Shown here: piece by piece, positions 59,513-64,000 of the stretch
How positions within the stretch are numbered: position 1 is the stretch's first letter
Layout: each line of letters starts with the position of its first letter
Assembly (NCBI RefSeq): GCF_002234675.1
Contig: NC_019867.2
Coordinates: 30,478,747-30,542,746 of the forward strand
Reading direction: 5' to 3'
DNA length: 64,000 nucleotides
Source of the DNA: Oryzias latipes
Taxonomy: Eukaryota; Chordata; Actinopteri; Beloniformes; Adrianichthyidae
Notes under the pieces: generated by a model
What the model was told of the DNA's origin: nothing
Database searches by the model: none
What the model saw: the letters and a program-made list of their open reading frames with translations, nothing else
Program-made: the position numbers and the translations under genes

Positions 59513-59519
59513 TCTGCAC

Positions 59520-60460
59520 ATCTGCAGCTGCAGACCTGCCTCCTGCATCCACTCGTCTCTCATGGACAGTTCAGGCTAAAATGTTCAGAAGGTTTATTTA
59601 GTTCCAAACTTTCCTTTTCTTTTTATAATCAACATTAGAACCTCAAAGAGCAGAAGCAGAGACGCTCACAGAAAAAGACAATCAACAGTTTTTCCAGACA
59701 TCCTGTTACTTTAAAGAAACAACAAATTCTACATCTGAGAAGGAGGAACAAGCTGCTGCTGCAGAGAGCAGCTCCAAGGCCTCATGTCACCTGAATGTGT
59801 AAAGTAGTTCTTTGGTTATCTCTTAAATACAGGAGAACATGCTATAAAATTACATTTACTTTAAAAATGTTTGTAGAAAACAAACACAGTAGTAGAAAAA
59901 CTAAAGCAGTTTCTCATCATCACATTCCTGGGTCATCTGTGGACATACAGACATTTTATAAAACATCAAACTAAACCTTCACCTGGATGTAGTAAACTAT
60001 GATTATTGATATTATTATGATTGAGTCAAATGAACCACACTAAGCAGAGACAGAAATACTTTAAAATGGAAAAGTACTAAAAACCATCAGTCAAATCCTG
60101 CAGAAAGCTCAGAGGAAGCTGGAACCATAAAGTGATGAAGATTAAAAGAGTTTTTATGTGACCAAAGTGAGACTTTGAATTTCCTGAAGGTGAAGCATGA
60201 GATTACAGAACAATCTGAGACTAAAATAGACCTGGAATTATTAAATAAGAAGAAACATTAAAAAAGTGCAGAGCATCACGTGGGTTGCTGGGCCCTAAAC
60301 TTTGAACTCTCAGGAGGATTTGACACTTATCTTTTCTTTTTTATGGCACAACTTTTACTGTGTTCTGGTCAGTAATTAAATCATCTTCAACACAAATGAA
60401 AACAGGAAGGATTTTAAGACGCAGACAGACGAATGAAGCTGATCATCGATGATAATCCAA
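59520..60460. other. Intergenic, nothing recognised
   Basis: AT-rich sequence after the coiled-coil gene without exons, clear repeats or motifs that I can support. Confidence 0.4.
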
Positions 60461-60544
60461 TTTAAATTTATTTATATAGCCTAATATTACAACAATAATC
60501 ACCTCAATGGGCTTTATACCAGTAATTGTAGATTCACCTTTCAT

Positions 60545-60937
60545 TCATTCATCTTCTTCTGCTGTTTTATCCCCTTCTGGGTCACCGGGCTGCTGGAGCC
60601 TATCCCGGCCACTTGTGGGCAAAGGCAGGGGTCATCCTGGACAGGTCCCCAGTTTGTCACAGGGTAGAATGTCCACAGTCACACACCTATTCACTCTCAC
60701 ACTCACACCTACAGGGACAATTTAGAGTGACCAATTAACCAATGAAGCATGTTTTTGGACAGTGGGAGGAAACCGGAGATCCCAGAGAAAACTCACACAT
60801 GCACGAGGAGAACATGCAAACTCCACACAGAAGGGTCCCCCATAGTTGTTCTGGTTCAGGTCCCCCAGCTGGGACTTGAACCGGGGGCGTTCTTGCTGTG
60901 AGGCAAGAGCGCTAACCACTAAACCACCGTGCAGCAA
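60545..60937 (-). mobile_element. tRNA-derived SINE, well preserved
   Basis: Read on the minus strand the 5' head is tRNA-like. An A box TGGTTTAGTGG precedes TTAGCGCTCTTGCCTCACAG, and a B box GGTTCAAGTCC sits about 35 nt later. The body holds TTTGCATGTTCTCCTCGTGC and AGTGAGAGTGAATAGGTGTG-type sequence, and the tail has AGGCTCCAGCAGCCCGGTGA. This is the common fish SINE layout, and a short ATTCATTCATC run at the 3' end is the likely simple-repeat tail. Confidence 0.8.
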
Positions 60938-61020
60938 AATAAGAAAACACACAAACAGTGCAAAACATTTCACTTCCACAATCATAATGAACATAAAGAC
61001 ATAGAAATCTATAGATAATA

Positions 61021-61132
61021 ACTAAACTAAACTAAACTAAACTAAACTAAACTAAACTAAACTAAACTAAACTAAACTAAACTAAACTAAACTAAACTAA
61101 ACTAAACTAAACTAAACTAAACTAAACTAAAC
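61021..61132. repeat. (CTAAA)n microsatellite array
   Basis: About 22 uninterrupted copies of the pentamer, ending in ACTGGGCATCCCTGCC. The same junction with a shorter array is at 5960-6003. The pentamer is not the vertebrate telomere repeat. Confidence 0.95.
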
Positions 61133-61518
61133 TGGGCATCCCTGCCCCCTCAGACCAGGGTCACATTCAGATTTTGGCCCTTTGAGCAAAAAAATTTGGA
61201 CACCCCTGTGGGCCAAATAAAATATTTTTTCACACTACATGAAAAGCAGAAGATAAAGAATAGGGTTTAATTTATATATCAGTATTTTGATTCTGTATTT
61301 ATCAAGGTAGCACACAAAAAGTTGGAACGTTTTTCTTTGAGACATGTAAATAGAACAGTGAGGCCTCACTGACCGTTTTTAACTGAAAAACAAGATTTAG
61401 CTAAAACAAACATGAAAACAGCAAACTGGGATCCTTAATGAGCGATGTGGAGCTGGTCTTTTGACTTCATCAGTGACTGAATGTTGGGCTGCAGCTTACT
61501 CACTGATAGTGTTAAAAT

Positions 61519-62825
61519 GTACGGTGGCCCAGAAGGGTCACAACACAACACATTAACTTTACACACAACACATTAACTTTACACACAACACTTTAACTCA
61601 CAACACAACACAATAACTCACAACACAACACATTAACTCACAACACAATACAATAACTCACAACACAACACAATAACTCACAACACAACACAATAACTCA
61701 CAACACATTAACTCACAACACATTAACTCACAACACAACACAATAAATCACAACACAACACAATAACTCACAACACAATAACTCACAACACAACACATTA
61801 ACTTTACACACAACACATTAACTTTACACACAACACATAACTTAACACACAACACATTAACTTTACACACAACACATTAACTCACAACACAACACATTAA
61901 CTTTACACACAACACATTAACTCACAACACAACACATTAACTCACAACACATTAACTCACAACACAACACATTAACTCACAACACAACACAATTACTCAC
62001 AACACAACACAATAACTCACAACACAACACATTAACTCACAACATAACACAATAACTCACAACACAACACAATAACTCACAACAAAACACAATAACTCAC
62101 AACACATTAACTCACAACACATTAACTCACAACACAACACAATAAATCACAACACAACACAATAACTCACAACATAATAACTCACAACACAACACATTAA
62201 CTCACAACACAACACATTAACTCACAACACAACACAATTACTCACAACACAACACAATAACTCACAACACAACACATTAACTCACAACATAACACAATAA
62301 CTCACAACACAACACAATAACTCACAACAAAACACAATAACTCACAACACATTAACTCACAACACATTAACTCACAACACAACACAATAAATCACAACAC
62401 AACACAATAACTCACAACATAATAACTCACAACACAACACATTAACTTTACACACAACACATTAACTTTACACACAACACATTAACTCACAACACAACAC
62501 ATTAACTTTACTCACAACACATTAACTCACAACACAACACAATAAATCACAACACAACACAATAACTCACAACATAATAACTCACAACACAACACATTAA
62601 CTTTACACACAACACATTAACTTTACACACAACACATTAACTCACAACACAACACATTAACTTTACACACAACACATTAACTAACAACACAACACATTAA
62701 CTCACAACATAACACAATAATTCACAACACATTATCTCACAACACAACACAACACATTAACTCATGGCCCAGAAGGGTCACAACACAACACATTAACTTA
62801 CCTCACAACACTTTAACTCACAACG
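61519..62825. repeat. 1.3-kb ACAACACA-type satellite
   Basis: Units of 15-22 bp built from ACAACACAACACATTAACTC, with variants ending AATAACTC, AATAAATC and ATTAACTTTACAC. A higher-order period of about 245 bp is visible: AACAAAACAC recurs at 62081 and 62326, and AACATAATAA at 62171 and 62416, with a third copy at 62571. The array is bounded at both ends by GGCCCAGAAGGGTCACAACA (61526 and 62765 regions), so one flanking unit marks each border. Non-coding; stop codons occur in all frames. Confidence 0.93.
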
Positions 62826-63047
62826 GAAGTAAAGCAGCAATGGAAGTGCTTTTATTCTGAAATTTGAGCGGCTAACTGCCTAACAGAAAGTAACGTCACA
62901 GTGAGCTGTGGAGGGAGCATGATTTTTCTAAAGGAGCAGCTAGCAGCAGTGTTGCCAGAAACTTTCTCTTTATTAAGTTTGTCCTTCCTCTAAACACACA
63001 CAATATGAACGCACACCCCTCCCTCCGCTGTCACACCCAATGAGTTC

Positions 63048-63739
63048 TATCACTAGAGGAGACATCACGTGGTTCCTCATGGGAGGAGAGCATCGCCATC
63101 TTGGTGAGGTCAAGTTACTGCTGCAGTGAATGCATATGAACACATTTTTTGCGTAATACCACTTCATTGTTTGGGTTTCAACTGCCAAAATCAGAGAACT
63201 GAGTCCATGAAGGAGGAAGTATATCATTTCACAGATAAGTATTATAATTTTTTTCTTTTAATGCTGCAGGGGCTTTATTAATAGAACACATGTTGACATG
63301 CATCATGCTGCAGGGCTATTATCAACATGCCGCATGATGTACGGCGAATTTGCTGTCGACATAAATGTACATTTTATTTTGCTGAACCTGTATACAGCAT
63401 ACTAGGCTATTATAGTAATATAGATTTATACATTTCTGACTCAGTGACTGAACTTTTCACTATTCAGACTTAAGGAAAAAGTGGATCTTAGCAATAAAAA
63501 GAGCTAACCCAGATGGATCACTGTGGTACCAACCAGTAATACAGTCTGACTGTTCAAAACATTTTGTGGAAACACATTTTGATGAGAGGCCAGACTGTTA
63601 GCTTGAAACCCGACACCATAACATCTGTGTTACACAAATTGATCACTCACATGAATCAGTATAAATCTATTGTTTTTCTTTGTTGTTGTTATTTTAGGGT
63701 AAATCTATTGTTCACTTTTGGACTTCTTTTGAATATTTA

Positions 63740-63791
<52 letters not shown>

Positions 63792-64000
63792 TTTTATTAA
63801 TAATAATATTAATAGACTTATATTTTATTATTTATTGACTTATTATGTATGTATTGCTATTATTTATTGTTTGTATTGACTTACTATTGATTTATTATTA
63901 TTATTATTATTGACTTATTGTTGGGTCAAAGAGGTCTAAAACTCCTAAATGTTAACAAATAATAATTTTTTTATTTGTAAGAAGTCCTGCAACAATGCAT
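63048..64000 (+). pseudogene. P-element-like transposon copy 2, internally deleted, runs off the end
   Basis: The 5' terminus has CACTAGAGGAGACATC and CGCCATCTTGGTGAGGTC, matching the terminus of copy 1 in inverted sense. Next comes a THAP zinc-finger coding region in two parts. HCLGFNC (C-x4-C, from 63165) runs to YHFTD. An intron follows, and then [13 protein letters not shown] with the conserved Trp and DCSKHF (C-x2-H) at 63453-63590. The codon where THAP proteins normally start (before PLHC) is ATA, not ATG. A stop follows at 63599, then the frame jumps at once to HKLITHMNQY, which in copy 1 is the extreme C-terminal tail. The whole catalytic middle is therefore missing. The 3' portion matches copy 1 inverted (GTAAGAAGTCCTGCAACA against 52033-52050) and is cut by the window edge. 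Confidence 0.82.
63731..63791. repeat. (ATT)n microsatellite inside P-element copy 2
   Basis: About 20 ATT units in the non-coding 3' part of copy 2. The matching part of copy 1 (52140-52200) is only ATT-rich, so the run probably expanded after the copies separated. Confidence 0.85.

Noticed and set aside
61021..61132. Interstitial telomere
   Set aside because: The pentamer CTAAA is not the TTAGGG/CCCTAA hexamer of vertebrates.

Overview
The window looks like a piece of a teleost fish chromosome, probably a percomorph. It has compact spliced genes with GT-AG introns and CA/TG microsatellites. It also has many fish-type repeats: Tc1-like, P-element/THAP9-like, piggyBac-like fold-back elements, tRNA-derived SINEs and a Rex/L2-like LINE scrap. 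Lineage is inferred from gene content and repeat style; no species can be named from the sequence alone.

Five protein-coding genes can be read. (1) pias2 on + (exons from 1195 to 11261, 5' end outside the window) encodes a SUMO E3 ligase/STAT inhibitor. Its probable 3' UTR carries a 33-bp minisatellite. (2) arid3c on - (36375 down to 19247) is complete as a 7-exon, 495-aa ARID/REKLES transcription factor. Its last two exons were found by reading the minus strand and are not long open frames. (3) ptar1 on + (46008-50782) is a complete 7-exon, 412-aa protein prenyltransferase alpha-repeat protein. (4) An intronless 382-aa Pim-like Ser/Thr kinase on - (55929-54781) keeps all catalytic motifs. 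(5) An unrecognised 6-exon, 350-aa coiled-coil protein lies on + (57108-59465).

Layout. 1-13.4 kb is pias2 with several non-autonomous transposons in its introns. 13.4-19.2 kb is intergenic, with a palindromic repeat, a dead Tc1 element and AT-rich segments that resemble conserved non-coding elements. 19.2-36.4 kb is arid3c with large repeat-rich introns. 36.4-46.0 kb is intergenic and dominated by a 3.7-kb polypyrimidine higher-order satellite (38.8-42.5 kb). 46.0-51.4 kb is ptar1, bracketed by convergent CTCF-like motifs. 51.8-53.4 kb is a broken P-element-like transposon. 53.9-56.7 kb holds the kinase between 61-bp direct repeats. 57.1-59.5 kb is the coiled-coil gene. 60.5-62.8 kb holds a SINE, a CTAAA array and a 1.3-kb ACAACACAAT-type satellite. 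63.0-64.0 kb is a second, internally deleted P-element copy in the opposite orientation, running off the end.

The five genes do not form a pathway. PIAS2 and ARID3C are both nuclear regulators, and human ARID3A is known to be SUMO-modified, but nothing in this sequence shows a functional link between them. No bacterial-type system, CRISPR array or rRNA/tRNA gene was seen. The most unusual content is the repeat biology: the P-element pair, the kinase cassette, three unrelated satellites with higher-order structure, and long perfect palindromes.
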